From NCBI RefSeq assembly GCF_003473485.1, contig NC_053048.1, positions 47,194,255 through 47,258,254 on the forward strand: DNA of 64,000 nucleotides, in the 5' to 3' direction. The number at the start of each line of letters is the position of its first letter. The first letter of the stretch is position 1. The position numbers were made by a program, and so were the translations under genes. Below the pieces are notes generated by a model. It saw only the letters and a list, made by a program, of their open reading frames with translations, ran no database searches and had not been told where the DNA came from. The DNA is from Medicago truncatula. Taxonomy: Eukaryota > Streptophyta > Magnoliopsida > Fabales > Fabaceae. Shown here piece after piece: positions 63,941-64,000 of this stretch.

Positions 63941-64000
63941 ATTGTTTTCTTAGCTTGCTTCGCACATTCACTCTCACCCATGGTTTGCATTTTCTTCTAG

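Overview
The window is plant nuclear DNA, almost certainly from a papilionoid legume and most like Medicago truncatula. Genes have GT-AG introns, non-coding DNA is very AT-rich, and small transposons are dense, including 'GGTTAAATATGTTTTTGGTCC'-type Mutator-like MITEs, Stowaway MITEs, hAT-like MITEs and LINE/SINE debris. The species is an inference from sequence style. No bacterial-type operons, CRISPR arrays, rRNA or convincing tRNA genes are visible.

Eight protein-coding genes are well supported. In order: an ALS3/STAR2-type aluminium-tolerance membrane protein (+, 14888-16414, 3 exons, 287 aa); a plant-specific single-pass membrane protein with a Cys-rich luminal part (+, 18030-19905, 4 exons, 226 aa); an RS2Z-type SR splicing factor (-, 21814-25354, 6 coding exons, 306 aa); an ABCG half-transporter (-, 29369-31621, one exon, 750 aa); an ER-type Ca2+-ATPase of the ECA family (-, 35660-41754, 8 exons, 1061 aa, first intron apparently GC-AG); a small uncharacterised protein (+, 46819-47238, 139 aa); a GOST/lung-seven-transmembrane receptor (-, 52535-53869, 444 aa); and a lipin-type phosphatidate phosphatase of the PAH1 type (+, 57087-62019, 10 coding exons, 867 aa). 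All splice models add up to exact reading frames. From memory, ALS3, RS2Z33 and ABCG2 lie close together on Arabidopsis chromosome 2, and PAH1 and a lung-seven-TM gene are neighbours on chromosome 3, so the gene order looks like conserved microsynteny.

The first 14 kb is a gene-poor transposon graveyard. It holds a broken CIPK-type kinase fragment, a 0.6 kb foldback element with a CACGTG G-box in both arms, and a decayed tandem duplication (about 6.04-9.0 kb and 9.9-11.6 kb). Each duplicate carries a damaged ORF resembling the PTM/DIR17-type Tudor domain. Copy A was hit by a 1.45 kb inverted-repeat element carrying a broken GRF-type zinc-finger ORF, and copy B preserves the empty target site. 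Gaps further on contain LINE reverse-transcriptase remnants (27.0-28.6 kb and 55.0-55.6 kb), a large imperfect palindrome (47.8-49.1 kb), a GC-rich island inside a possible element (50.1-51.1 kb), and a tandem duplication at the right end.

The genes serve separate functions (metal tolerance, splicing, lipid or monomer export, ER calcium supply, membrane trafficking, phospholipid synthesis) and do not form a cluster acting together. I found no clear undescribed multi-gene system. The most original signals are the element carrying the GRF-like ORF with its natural empty site, the Tudor-like ORF pair, and the 47.8-49.1 kb palindrome.
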